Below are positions 1 through 9,402 of a DNA stretch of 24,191 nt, one piece after another. The DNA comes from an uncultured Oscillospiraceae bacterium (lineage in GTDB: Bacteria > Bacillota > Clostridia > Oscillospirales > Acutalibacteraceae), in assembly GCA_902489595.1 (NCBI GenBank), contig CABUAS010000018.1:1-24191 (forward strand), given 5' to 3'. Position 1 is the stretch's first letter, and each line of letters opens with the position of its first letter. Below the pieces are notes generated by a model that saw nothing but the letters and a program-made list of their open reading frames with translations, was not told the origin of the DNA and searched no databases. The position numbers and the translations under genes are program-made.

Positions 1-198
1 AATACAATATACGAAAGCAATTTCCTTTACAGCATAATTCTTGTGTATTTGCTTTTTTGATAAAAAAATTCGCAGCAATTCAATTACCAAATATTCTCCG
101 AATTTATAAACAAACTTGAAGAATTCAAAAAAACAAGAAACTTTTTTCAACAAATTTCCATTTTTCGTTCATAATTTATTAAAATTTTCAAAAAGGTA
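1..198. other. AT-rich intergenic stretch with no gene seen
   Basis: Very AT-rich DNA at the window edge. I see no open frame with a ribosome site, no RNA gene and no convincing hairpin. It lies upstream of the promoter for the giant secreted protein and may be the tail of an intergenic region that starts outside the window. Confidence 0.5.
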
Positions 199-227
199 TT
201 GACTTGCCGTTATATATTTGGTATAAA
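199..227 (+). promoter_or_regulatory. Sigma-A-type promoter for the giant secreted protein
   Basis: TTGACT at 199-204 and TATAAA at 222-227 are separated by exactly 17 bases. Transcription would start near 234, giving a leader of about 150 nt before the coding region. This is inferred from consensus only; no transcript data are available. Confidence 0.7.
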
Positions 228-233
228 TATATT

Positions 234-391
234 GTATTTGTTCGTGCGCGTGGAGATACTGCGCCTTTTTGCACCTGTATTTATGAACGAATTGTTAATA
301 AATACCATATTGTGTGTCAGAGGTGTTACAGGCATCCGCGCGAAATACTAAGGGGTTAAACTCCTAAATCATAAATGAAGGAGAGATGATT
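234..391 (+). promoter_or_regulatory. Structured 5' leader RNA of the giant protein gene
   Basis: Several pairings can be seen. GTATTT (234-239) can pair with AAATAC (343-348), stacked on GCGCG (246-250) with CGCGC (337-341). Inside, GTATTTAT (277-284) pairs with ATAAATAC (298-305) around a 13-nt loop. Because GTATTT and AAATAC each occur twice, the partners can be exchanged. Near the start, CTCC (361-364) can pair with the Shine-Dalgarno GGAG (380-383), while AATCAT (367-372) can pair with ATGATT (386-391). These last two pairings cross, so they would compete or form a pseudoknot. I recognise no known riboswitch class. A regulatory role is inference. Confidence 0.45.
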
Positions 392-3300
392 ATGAAAACG
401 AGCAAAAGAGTCCTCAGCTTTTTTATGGCTGTGGTAATGGCACTTACTGCCTGCTCTGCCGGCTTTGTTGCTTTCGCGAGAGAAACCAATCCGAAAGACA
501 ACAATCCGTTCAGTGACGCAAATGCAAGTGCCGAAATGAGTACAGACGCTCTTAATGACCTTCTGGACTCACTTCTTCCTACGATTCTTGATGCTATCGG
601 GGAAGAAACGCTTGCTTCAATCGGCGTTGACGCTGAAAAAGTTAAAAACGCCAGTTTTGAAGATGAAGACATTAAATCCGACAGATTTTTTGAATTCATA
701 AGCGAATTGTCCGTATTCCTATTTGGCAAAGTAGGAAAGACAAGTATGGATAAAGTCCTTTCAGACGAAAGCCTTTCATCAGGCGATGCAGAAACAGACG
801 CTGCCAACTATGCATACCTTGATGATCAGGATGCCGTAATTGATTTTTGGTCTTTATACAACATCTGCAAAACAAATGCTGATGCAAACGGCACCGACTT
901 CCAGAAGCGCTGCAATGATTATTACAACGGTTATACCAAGGAAGACGGAACTGCTGTAACAGGCCTTAAAGAACTTCTTTTTGCCAGAGATTCAATCGGC
1001 ACAAAGATTTCTGCTCTCAATGACGCAGCAACAAAGAAAATATTTGATATTGCTGTTGAAATAGGCGTAGTTCAGAAAAACGGTGACGCTACTGTTATTG
1101 CTGACAAAACTGCCGCTGAAATTCAGGCACTTGTTGACGCTTATGAGGCTGAAAACGGCGCAATCGAGTTTGTAACAGATGAATACAACCTCAATTTTTC
1201 AGTGAAATGTATGAATAATACATTGGAATTCATCAACAGCACAGCAAAATGCTTTACAGTTGCAGACCTTATTTTCTACCAGATTGTTGAAGAAAAAGCA
1301 ATTTTTGCTTCACTTTACAATGCTGCTGCAATTAACGGCGGTGCTGAAACAGGCTTTGCTGCAAATTCTTATGACACTTGGTATACTGTAACAAGCGCAG
1401 CAAACCCGACTGTTACTTCACGCCAGGATCTTGCAGAAATCTACTGGAAAAATGTTCTTTTCACCAACTATATGAACAAACTCATAGCAGATAAAAAGAA
1501 ATTGGAAGACGGCGTTTATACCCTTGAGAATTCCGATTACTACCTCAACTATGTTGAGGGGCTTCTTCTCAAACAGGGCTATTCTGCTGACGAAGTTTCT
1601 GCTATGATTGCTGCAGAAGGTCTTACTCAGGAAGATTTAGACTGGCTTGCAACAAAACCGGGTGCTCCTGCTTATCAGCCTACTGCTGAACAGAAGCAGC
1701 AATTCCCATACGCTACAAACTCAAGAGAAACAGCCAACATTGCCGGAAATGCAGGTGCTTTTTACAATGCAATTGTTTGTAACTCTACAGACCATAAGTT
1801 CAACATTGCCGTAAACAAGGCATTCGGTAAACTCCAGATTACTGACGCTACTATCAGAACATTCAGAAATGAAATCAACAGACCTACAGGAAAAGATCCC
1901 GTAAGCCTTATTCCGGATATTATGGCCGATATCAATTTCTTTGCTCACGAAGAAGTTGCAGCAAATGTTTTCGGAAATATTTCTACAATCCATATTTTCG
2001 ACAGTACTGTTCTTGATGAAAGCAAAAACGAAATGATGTCGGAATATGTTTTTGAAGGCGACAACTACCCGTTCAACCAGGATGATTACTTCAATGCAAC
2101 AGCATCTGTTATTGACGGTTATATTGAACTTGCAAAAGACCTTGATAATCTTCTTGCAAGCTTCGGCGTTGATATGAATCTCGGCCTTAACGGTATTATT
2201 GACTCACTTCTTCCCGGCCTTATTCAGACTAAGGATAAAGACGGTAATCCGCTGACTTATGAACTTATCATAAACAGTGTTGCCGGCATTTATTCAAATC
2301 TTGCAAAAGACCCGATGGGAACAATCGCAAACGTTATACCGTTGCTTACAATACTTATTGACGAACTTATCGTTCCTATCCTCTTCAACGGTGACGGCGA
2401 TGCGTTCTATCAATTCCTTGATCCATTCGTATTCTCAGAAACAGGTCTTCTTCACAACCTGTTCAGAGAAGATCCCGAAACACTCGCTAAAATTGACGGT
2501 TTCTTTGAAGAATACGGTATCACAACATTGAGTTTTGATCTTAACTACATTCTTCCGGCGCTCACCGATTACATGGTAAACGGCAGTACTGAAAGAGCAA
2601 CAAAGGGATTTTATGAAGATGCAACGACATCAGACGGAAGACAGGTTCCGATTATTGTAAATGTTAAATATGTTGATACATTAATCGCTGAAAGTGTTTA
2701 CAATCTTATGTTCCTTGAAGGTTTCAAGACTGATGAAAACGGAGATCCTGTTCTTGATGAAAACGGAAATAAGATACCGAAAATTGACAATGGCGTAAAA
2801 GAACTTCTTCATACAGTTCTCGGCGTACTTGACAAATCAGTTAAAGAATATGCTGATTCGCATAATACAAATGAAACTGCAGACGCCAGAATCGGTAAAG
2901 CATTTGCAGGTGCAGAAGCAACAATCTATAAGGGATTTAACAACATTACAGTAGCTCTTCCCCAGTTGGTTGATATATTTGTAAAGAACTTCCTTGCTCT
3001 TTATAATGCAGATAATACAGATTGGCAGTTTAACGCCCGTATCGCTCACTCAACAGGTGTTGTTAATACTTACAAGGGTGATACACTCATTTCTTCTGTT
3101 GAATATGCTACAGCAGACAACGCTACTGTATCTGCCCTCAAACAGGAAATCTTTATCAAGAATCCTTCAAATGTAACTGCTTGGATTGTTAACCTTGTTG
3201 TAAGTGACTGGTTAAATGCAGTCGTTGACCTTCTCAATGATGTATTTACAGCAGACAACGATATTACAACCAACATTCCGATTATCGCAGGTCTTCTTAA

Positions 3301-6300
3301 CGCCCTCGGCGGATTCGGCGAAGGAAGTTATGTAACAGACATTCTTAACGGCCTGTTCTATCTTACAAGAAACAGCAAGTACAGTTTCACATTCACAGAA
3401 CAGGAAATCCCGCTTGCACAGAACGGTGAAACATATGTAGGCCTCAGCGATGACAGTGCTTACTACCTTATCGCAAATGTGGGTCCGATTATTGACATTG
3501 TTATGGACATCGTTAATGCAAACAAGTCAGAAGAACCAACTGATCCTGCCGAACCGGAAGAACCGGTTACTCCCGAAGTTCCGACAGATCCTGAAGAACC
3601 TTCAGCAGGAATTGACATTCTCGGCACTCTCGGCATTACAGAACAGGATATAACCGATGCTCTTAACGAGGCTAAGAAACTTAATACAAAAGAAAACGCT
3701 CAGAAAACACAGGATATTCTTGATAAAATCGACAAGATGATTTCAACAGTCCTTGAAAACACATATCTTAACGGATATTCAGTAGACAAGGTAGACGGTA
3801 TCCTTTCAGGCGCAATCACTTACCTTATCAACCACCTTGGCCAGGAAACAACTGATGAACTTCTTCAGCTTGTTACCCGTTATCTTAATGTAATCTGCAA
3901 CGAAAGCATTAATGAAAACTGGGCTCCAAAGCGTAACGGCGCATCAAACGGTCCTGTTGATGCTAAGAAAGTTTACTCAAACAAAGAACTTTCAATTCTC
4001 GTAACAGAAACATACGCTCTTCTTGAAGAAATTCTTGACAAAGTAATCAACATCGCAGGCGACGATAACGATTATATCGTAAACGCAATCGACGGTATTT
4101 TCTCACCAAGTTCAATCGGTTCACGCGCAGGACTTGATGAAGGCGTTCTCGACAACCTTACATGGTGTGAAGTTTCAGCAACAAAGTACGCAACAGACCT
4201 TGGTTACTCATTCACAGCAGGCGACAAAGATGCTTTCTACAACAATCTGTTTGCATCACTTGCTCCTGTAACCGCAATTCTCGGCGCACTTCTCGGTTCT
4301 GAAACAACAGGTTACTATGACAATGTTCTCAACCCGATCTTTGCTTCAATATGCGACGCAGCAGACATCGAACTCTATACTCCTAAGGATGAATCAAGTG
4401 CAGAACTTGCTCTTGCAACATTCAAGCCGATTGCAGATCTGCTCAACAAGTTCCTTGCAGCACCGACAAATACACTCGTTTCACTTGTAAACGGTATTTC
4501 CGGTGCCCTTGAAGATAAGACTGTTACAGGTATTATCAACGGAGCAATCACTCCTCTTGCAAAAGAACTCGGCGGATTACATTCAATTATAGCAGTTCTT
4601 TCTCCGTCACTTGCAGAAAGCATTAAGATTGAAGGTATGACATTTGCTGATTTATCATCAACACTCAGCAGCGTATTAACAATTATTCCTAAAAATAATG
4701 TAGTTGTTACATTACTCAACCTTCTTCTTGAGACAAATATTCCGAATATCGAATTCGGCAAAAAACTTCAGAACGGCGAAATTGCTTTCGTAGTATTTGC
4801 ATTCGCAATCGGAATCGTTCTTAAGAGCGACACAATTATGAACCTTATCCCTGAAGATTATAAAGCACTTGCCGATATGCTTCAGAAGATAAGCGCAGGC
4901 AATGTAATCAACATCCTTGACAGAGTTCTTTCAATCACAAAGAACCCGACTGAAGTTTACTGGACATTTGAAGATTATCTTGCAAAAGAAACAAATTCCT
5001 TCAAATATCCTTCTGGCATCACTGCAAGCAAAGCAGAAGATGCTGTAGATTCTCTTGACAATATTGTTAAGAATGTATTCCCGCTCCTCAAGAGCCTTGA
5101 TGTTGTAGGTTATGATGACCTTGCAGGTCTTGTAAACGGAATGCTCTTCAAAAACGAGATACTCACAAAGATGGCATCTGCTATCTACGGCGCATTAGGT
5201 ATGACTCCGAGCGCACTTGCTGATTATCTTGTTGACAGAAGTTACGGTAATACTTACTCAGATGCTGCAGCAGCACTCAGAAAGTGCTCAAGCTGGAATC
5301 AGGTAAGCAACATTAACTGGGGCTTCAAAGACGGCTCTGCTAAGGCAGAACAGGGATTCATCAACGGTCTTGCTGCTGTATTAAGACCTGCAAATGATTT
5401 ACTTGCCATCTTCCTTGCAGAAGGTGAACTTAACTTAGCATTCGGCGATGTTTTATCCAACCTTATTGCTTCACTTGAAACAGGAGCAAAGGGTTACATC
5501 ATGGAAGATGTTGTTGATGAAAACGGCGAAGTTGTTAAAGATGAAAAAGGCAATACAGTTCAGACTGAAGTCGGTGAATACAGTTATTCACTTAAAGACG
5601 GTATGCTTAACATCTATATCAGAAACGGTTTCGCACCGGGTTCTGAAATGGCTGCAAAACATCCTGAACTTGTAAATGAACTTTACAACAGAATTGAGAT
5701 TGACCTCAACGAAATTGTTAAACTTATTGAAAATGTAACTCTTTACGGCGGCAACGGCTACGAAAGTGCAATTATCCCGCTGCTTGAAGCATTTATGTGT
5801 GACGGCGTTAAGTCATACGACGAGTATATTAAGGATTATAATAAAGCAAAAGATAATCTTCTTATTGACATTCTTAATCCGCTCTTTGGATTTGTTGATA
5901 AGGCTCTTGCAAATCCGTTTGATACAATAACAGCAGTTCTTCCGAACCTTGCTTACTTCATTGATAACAACGGCATTGCTCAGTTCCTCAACAATCTTCT
6001 TTCACCGATTACTCACAATATTCTTGATGCTCTTACAGAGAACAATGTAAATATTGATGAAATCCTCAAGGCATTTGACTTAGACCTCGGAAAACTTCTC
6101 AGCGGTCTTATCAAAGATAATCTCGGTGCAGATGTAAGTTTCACACTTAAACTCAGCGACCTTAACTCATGCAATATTCAGGATGCTCTTGTTCCGCTCA
6201 TCAACGGACTTCTCAAGCACTTCAATATTGACATTACACTTCCTGATTTCAAGTGGTCAACACTTGCAAGCCACGGCACACAGACATCATTCACAAGTGC

Positions 6301-7891
6301 TGCAGGCGTTCAGGGAATCCGCATTATTTCTAAGCAGGGCGAAACCCTTGTAGCAGTTCTCCGCTACATTGCAGATGTTCTTATCTCTAACGCAAACGGA
6401 CTTAAGACTCTCATCTGCGGTATCGAAGATGTCGCTAAGAATAAGACAATCGTTAATATTCTTACAACAATCTTCAATCAAATTGCAGGCGCTCACGAGG
6501 ATGACATCGTTAAGGCTGTGTTCTATCTCCTTACACAGGATCCTCAGAACTCCTTCTTCGATTACAGAGATTTCAAATATAAGGATTATGACTTCTCTTA
6601 TCCGTCAACAGTAGATGTTGACTTCCTTACAACAATCGGTCCGATGCTTGACGGTCTTATCGGCGGTCTTGTAGAAGGCGGACTTAACAAGTTAATTGGT
6701 GATATGATTTATAAAGATGACATCATCAGTTCACTTGTATGCGGTCTTTACGGTGCAGTTGAAGGCGTAAAGATTAACGACAATATGAACCTTGCAGAAC
6801 TTCTTGCTCAGACAGATATTGACTTTACAACAGCTAATGTGGCTAAACTCCTTACAGATAAGGATTACGGCCAGTCATATGCAAGCGTTGCTAAGACTAT
6901 TGAAAAAGCAGGTTCATGGAGCAAGGTTAATAAAGCCGATCTCCACTGGGGCGTAACTGACAGAGACAGTTTTGTTCACGCACTGTGCGCAGCACTCCGT
7001 CCTGTTTACGGCGTACTTGATGTACTCCTTAACGACGGTTCACTCGGTCTCTTCAAACTCATCTACCTTCCGGGTTCAGACGGCTACACATCAGCAATCG
7101 TTCCTCTTATGGAGGCATTCGGTCTTTACAACATTAAGACTCAGTATCAGTACAGACAGGATATGAGCAAAGAATACGACGCTATTCTTCTTGACATTCT
7201 CAATCCTCTTCTTGACAAGGTTGAAGACATTCTTAATGCACCTCTTGAAATGCTTTGCGATATTCTTCCTAACCTTTCACTGTTCTTCGCTAACGACGGC
7301 TTACTTCAGTTAATTGATAACCTTCTGTTACCGATTACTGCTCTCCTTGATTCACTCAAGCCAATCGTTGACGTAAATGATTTACTCAAGGCAGTAGGTC
7401 TTGACATTGAAAAGGAACTTGCAAAGATTGGTCTTGCACCTAAGGGCTTCAAGTTTGATATTTACAACCTTTCAGCAACTCTTAAACCGTTAATCGGTGC
7501 AGACAACATCGTATCACTGCTTAACAGCGTACTTGGTATGATTGATGTAGGCGGCAGCAAACTTAACATTGAACTTATGCCGATAGACTGGTATCAGCTT
7601 GCTTCACACGGTGAATTAATTACAGGCGAACCGTCACAGGCTGCTACATTCGGCGCAAGAATGTATGTTAAGGCTGATCAAAGCGAAGTTCTCATCGCAG
7701 TTCTCCGTTACCTGATTAACACAGTAAACTATGGAGATAACTTTAACACCATCAGCAACCTTATCGGTGGACTTCTTGGTGATGTAAGCGACTCTGTATC
7801 TGACATTATTTCTCAGGTACTCGGAATGCTCACAGGCGAAACAGATGAAGTAATTTCATCACTTTGCGAACTTCTCCAGACTCTTGCTTAA
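392..7891 (+). CDS. Giant secreted helical-repeat protein of unknown function (2,499 aa)
   Basis: I do not recognise this family. The start at 392 is preferred over ATG 386 because GGAG (380-383) is only 2 nt from 386 but 8 nt from 392. The N-terminus is a clear export signal: MKTSKR, then a hydrophobic stretch to about residue 29. It may be cut after AFA, or as a lipoprotein before Cys21, since LTAC resembles a lipobox. The body is rich in Leu, Ile, Asn and Asp and poor in Cys, and looks mainly helical. A Pro/Glu/Asp/Thr-rich linker lies at about residues 1047-1073. After it come three related long repeats, at about 1100-1523, 1524-2053 and 2054-2499, each with a motif around a conserved Trp (W1258, W1635, W2176), then (F)xxxLxAxLxP. 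The last repeat ends exactly at the C-terminus. Short DENG/DEKG beta-turn inserts occur. No sortase motif, S-layer domain or dockerin is visible. The strong promoter and even codon use suggest high expression. An envelope or extracellular structural or adhesive role is only a guess. Confidence 0.85.
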   Translation: MKTSKRVLSFFMAVVMALTACSAGFVAFARETNPKDNNPFSDANASAEMSTDALNDLLDSLLPTILDAIGEETLASIGVDAEKVKNASFEDEDIKSDRFFEFISELSVFLFGKVGKTSMDKVLSDESLSSGDAETDAANYAYLDDQDAVIDFWSLYNICKTNADANGTDFQKRCNDYYNGYTKEDGTAVTGLKELLFARDSIGTKISALNDAATKKIFDIAVEIGVVQKNGDATVIADKTAAEIQALVDAYEAENGAIEFVTDEYNLNFSVKCMNNTLEFINSTAKCFTVADLIFYQIVEEKAIFASLYNAAAINGGAETGFAANSYDTWYTVTSAANPTVTSRQDLAEIYWKNVLFTNYMNKLIADKKKLEDGVYTLENSDYYLNYVEGLLLKQGYSADEVSAMIAAEGLTQEDLDWLATKPGAPAYQPTAEQKQQFPYATNSRETANIAGNAGAFYNAIVCNSTDHKFNIAVNKAFGKLQITDATIRTFRNEINRPTGKDPVSLIPDIMADINFFAHEEVAANVFGNISTIHIFDSTVLDESKNEMMSEYVFEGDNYPFNQDDYFNATASVIDGYIELAKDLDNLLASFGVDMNLGLNGIIDSLLPGLIQTKDKDGNPLTYELIINSVAGIYSNLAKDPMGTIANVIPLLTILIDELIVPILFNGDGDAFYQFLDPFVFSETGLLHNLFREDPETLAKIDGFFEEYGITTLSFDLNYILPALTDYMVNGSTERATKGFYEDATTSDGRQVPIIVNVKYVDTLIAESVYNLMFLEGFKTDENGDPVLDENGNKIPKIDNGVKELLHTVLGVLDKSVKEYADSHNTNETADARIGKAFAGAEATIYKGFNNITVALPQLVDIFVKNFLALYNADNTDWQFNARIAHSTGVVNTYKGDTLISSVEYATADNATVSALKQEIFIKNPSNVTAWIVNLVVSDWLNAVVDLLNDVFTADNDITTNIPIIAGLLNALGGFGEGSYVTDILNGLFYLTRNSKYSFTFTEQEIPLAQNGETYVGLSDDSAYYLIANVGPIIDIVMDIVNANKSEEPTDPAEPEEPVTPEVPTDPEEPSAGIDILGTLGITEQDITDALNEAKKLNTKENAQKTQDILDKIDKMISTVLENTYLNGYSVDKVDGILSGAITYLINHLGQETTDELLQLVTRYLNVICNESINENWAPKRNGASNGPVDAKKVYSNKELSILVTETYALLEEILDKVINIAGDDNDYIVNAIDGIFSPSSIGSRAGLDEGVLDNLTWCEVSATKYATDLGYSFTAGDKDAFYNNLFASLAPVTAILGALLGSETTGYYDNVLNPIFASICDAADIELYTPKDESSAELALATFKPIADLLNKFLAAPTNTLVSLVNGISGALEDKTVTGIINGAITPLAKELGGLHSIIAVLSPSLAESIKIEGMTFADLSSTLSSVLTIIPKNNVVVTLLNLLLETNIPNIEFGKKLQNGEIAFVVFAFAIGIVLKSDTIMNLIPEDYKALADMLQKISAGNVINILDRVLSITKNPTEVYWTFEDYLAKETNSFKYPSGITASKAEDAVDSLDNIVKNVFPLLKSLDVVGYDDLAGLVNGMLFKNEILTKMASAIYGALGMTPSALADYLVDRSYGNTYSDAAAALRKCSSWNQVSNINWGFKDGSAKAEQGFINGLAAVLRPANDLLAIFLAEGELNLAFGDVLSNLIASLETGAKGYIMEDVVDENGEVVKDEKGNTVQTEVGEYSYSLKDGMLNIYIRNGFAPGSEMAAKHPELVNELYNRIEIDLNEIVKLIENVTLYGGNGYESAIIPLLEAFMCDGVKSYDEYIKDYNKAKDNLLIDILNPLFGFVDKALANPFDTITAVLPNLAYFIDNNGIAQFLNNLLSPITHNILDALTENNVNIDEILKAFDLDLGKLLSGLIKDNLGADVSFTLKLSDLNSCNIQDALVPLINGLLKHFNIDITLPDFKWSTLASHGTQTSFTSAAGVQGIRIISKQGETLVAVLRYIADVLISNANGLKTLICGIEDVAKNKTIVNILTTIFNQIAGAHEDDIVKAVFYLLTQDPQNSFFDYRDFKYKDYDFSYPSTVDVDFLTTIGPMLDGLIGGLVEGGLNKLIGDMIYKDDIISSLVCGLYGAVEGVKINDNMNLAELLAQTDIDFTTANVAKLLTDKDYGQSYASVAKTIEKAGSWSKVNKADLHWGVTDRDSFVHALCAALRPVYGVLDVLLNDGSLGLFKLIYLPGSDGYTSAIVPLMEAFGLYNIKTQYQYRQDMSKEYDAILLDILNPLLDKVEDILNAPLEMLCDILPNLSLFFANDGLLQLIDNLLLPITALLDSLKPIVDVNDLLKAVGLDIEKELAKIGLAPKGFKFDIYNLSATLKPLIGADNIVSLLNSVLGMIDVGGSKLNIELMPIDWYQLASHGELITGEPSQAATFGARMYVKADQSEVLIAVLRYLINTVNYGDNFNTISNLIGGLLGDVSDSVSDIISQVLGMLTGETDEVISSLCELLQTLA

Positions 7892-7913
7892 TTAAGAGTT
7901 AAACCTAATAATT

Positions 7914-7944
7914 AAGGGCATCCCTCACGGGATGTCCTTTTTTG
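7914..7944 (+). terminator. Rho-independent terminator of the giant protein gene
   Basis: GGGCATCCC (7916-7924), loop TCAC, then GGGATGTCC (7929-7937), with one G-T wobble, followed by a T-rich run. It lies 22 nt after the stop codon. Confidence 0.85.
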
Positions 7945-8048
7945 TTTTAATACTGCCGTAAGTCGGGCTGATGTCAGAGTGCCGCGGCATCATACCGTAT
8001 AATTAAATTCCCTTTACGTGAATTTTCATATATAATAGTAATTAATAC

Positions 8049-8077
8049 TTGTATATTATATAAATATTTAGTATAAT
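8049..8077 (+). promoter_or_regulatory. Promoter of the NUDIX-GH27 operon
   Basis: TTGTAT (8049-8054) and a perfect TATAAT (8072-8077) are 17 bases apart. Two more TATAAT boxes (7997 and 8031) lie upstream without a good -35 partner. The predicted leader to the NUDIX start is about 80 nt. Confidence 0.55.
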
Positions 8078-8165
8078 AGTTTCATATATTACTTTGGCAG
8101 ATGGAGAAAAAACCGCGGCAGCAATCATTATGATTTACTCTTTCTGCTTACTCGGTGGTGAAATA

Positions 8166-8885
8166 ATGCTCGGAAAGTATGTCAGGGTCAAGGTCGTTAA
8201 ACCTATCGGCTCTACAGACAAGAGTACGGGCTATACTTATCCACTGAATTACGGAACTGTTTACGATATTGAAAATCAGGAAGCATTCATAATGGGAATT
8301 CATCATCCCGTGCGTAATTTTGATGGGCGAGTTATAGCCATACTCAGCAACAAAAAAACAGGAAAATTCATTTGGATTGTGGCACCTAAAAGCACACGGT
8401 TTATTATTAACGACATCTGCGAATACATTAACATCGGCAGAGATTTTCCCGATTGCAAAATTGAATGCCTTTATGAAAGCAGCTGCGGCGCAGTTGTTTT
8501 CAGAGATATTAAAGGCGAAATACGATACCTTCTTATAAAAAACAAGCGCTCGGCTCACTGGAGCTTTCCGAAAGGCCATATTGAGGCAGGCGAAACAAAA
8601 GAAGACACGGCAATCCGTGAAGTGCTTGAAGAAACGGGAATTCATGTAAAACTGATAGATGGTTTTGAAAGCGTTTCCAAATACAAAATTCAGAACCGAA
8701 TCGAAAAAACTGTTTCAATTTTTGTAGGCACAACAAATGATACTTCAACAAGTATTCAGGCTGAAGAAATTGAAGATTATATCTGGCTCACCTTTGACCG
8801 TGCTTTAAGCCTTTTAAAATTTGAAAATGATAAAAACATCATCGTATCCGCTCATGAATTTTTAAATCAGAACAATTATATTTAG
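8166..8885 (+). CDS. NUDIX hydrolase with a pyrophosphatase-like N-terminal domain
   Basis: 239 residues from ATG 8166, chosen because GGTGG sits about 7 nt upstream. The frame is open further back to a TTG at 8094, but that lacks a ribosome site. A perfect Nudix box spans residues 137-159: G137, E143, R151-E152, E155-E156, G158-I159. It is preceded by a SFPKGH lead-in typical of diadenosine tetraphosphate hydrolase-like NUDIX enzymes. Family members hydrolyse a nucleoside diphosphate linked to another group; the substrate here cannot be read from the sequence. Residues 1-100 form a separate domain with YPLNYG and MGIHHPVRNFDGRVIA. YPLNYG recalls the PYNYG motif of family I inorganic pyrophosphatases, but that homology is inference. 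It is the first gene of a four-gene operon; the next gene starts 10 nt after its stop. Confidence 0.88.
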   Translation: MLGKYVRVKVVKPIGSTDKSTGYTYPLNYGTVYDIENQEAFIMGIHHPVRNFDGRVIAILSNKKTGKFIWIVAPKSTRFIINDICEYINIGRDFPDCKIECLYESSCGAVVFRDIKGEIRYLLIKNKRSAHWSFPKGHIEAGETKEDTAIREVLEETGIHVKLIDGFESVSKYKIQNRIEKTVSIFVGTTNDTSTSIQAEEIEDYIWLTFDRALSLLKFENDKNIIVSAHEFLNQNNYI

Positions 8886-8895
8886 GAGTGAATTT

Positions 8896-9402
8896 ATGCA
8901 GGAACTTTGCAGAACTATTCAGGAATTTTTAACTTCACACGGTATTCCCGACGAACTTGTTGTATTTCTTATTTCGGTTATGCCGATACTGGAATGCAGG
9001 CTCGGTATGTTTACGGCAATCGTATTATTGCAGATGAACACTTTTAAAGGCTTTTTAATCAGTTTTGCAGGAAATATTCTTCCGATACCGTTTATTTTGC
9101 TTTTAATTAACTGGATTTTCGAATGGATGAAAAAAATACCCGGAATTAACAAACTGATATTCTGGCTTGAAGACAGAACACTGAAAAAAAGAGATAAAAT
9201 TGATAAATACGGCATTTGGGGTCTGCTTTTATTTGTAGCAATTCCTTTGCCGGGTACAGGCGGCTGGACAGGTGCACTGCTCGCCTCACTTCTTCACCTT
9301 GACAAAAAGAAATCTTTCGGGGTAATTGCCATCGGCGTATTTATCGCAGGACTTATAATGACAGTGCTCTCCCTTGTTGTGGGCAATGCAATTTTTGGAT
9401 AA
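8896..9402 (+). CDS. COG2426-type small membrane protein (putative small multidrug export family)
   Basis: 168 residues with an AGGAG ribosome site just before the ATG. Three to four hydrophobic segments are visible: about residues 22-45, 51-75, 105-130 and 138-166. The conserved IPLPGTGGWTGALLA motif and the VMPILECRLG segment fit the COG2426/Sm_multidrug_ex family. Despite the name, transport of drugs by this family is poorly established, so function should be treated as unknown; it acts in the cytoplasmic membrane. The stop codon TAA overlaps the next gene's ATG by one base (TAATG), which points to translational coupling. Confidence 0.82.
   Translation: MQELCRTIQEFLTSHGIPDELVVFLISVMPILECRLGMFTAIVLLQMNTFKGFLISFAGNILPIPFILLLINWIFEWMKKIPGINKLIFWLEDRTLKKRDKIDKYGIWGLLLFVAIPLPGTGGWTGALLASLLHLDKKKSFGVIAIGVFIAGLIMTVLSLVVGNAIFG

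Noticed and set aside
234..391. Known riboswitch (c-di-GMP, cobalamin, others) in the leader
   Set aside because: I could not find the conserved cores of these classes; only generic pairings are visible.
364..807. Antisense frame of 147 codons at the start of the giant gene
   Set aside because: Shadow of the coding strand with no ribosome site; the plus-strand protein has a signal peptide and clear start.
4375..4761. Antisense frame of 128 codons inside the giant gene
   Set aside because: Lies wholly within the repeat protein; composition is that of a complementary frame.
7954..7989. GC-rich inverted repeat including TGCCGCGGCA after the first terminator
   Set aside because: Outer arms TGCCG/CGGCA are short and the inside does not pair well; no GTAG end and no second copy in the window.
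8094..8165. Upstream TTG start giving a longer NUDIX protein
   Set aside because: No ribosome site, and the extra 24 residues do not belong to the conserved N-terminus, which begins MLGKYVRVKV.
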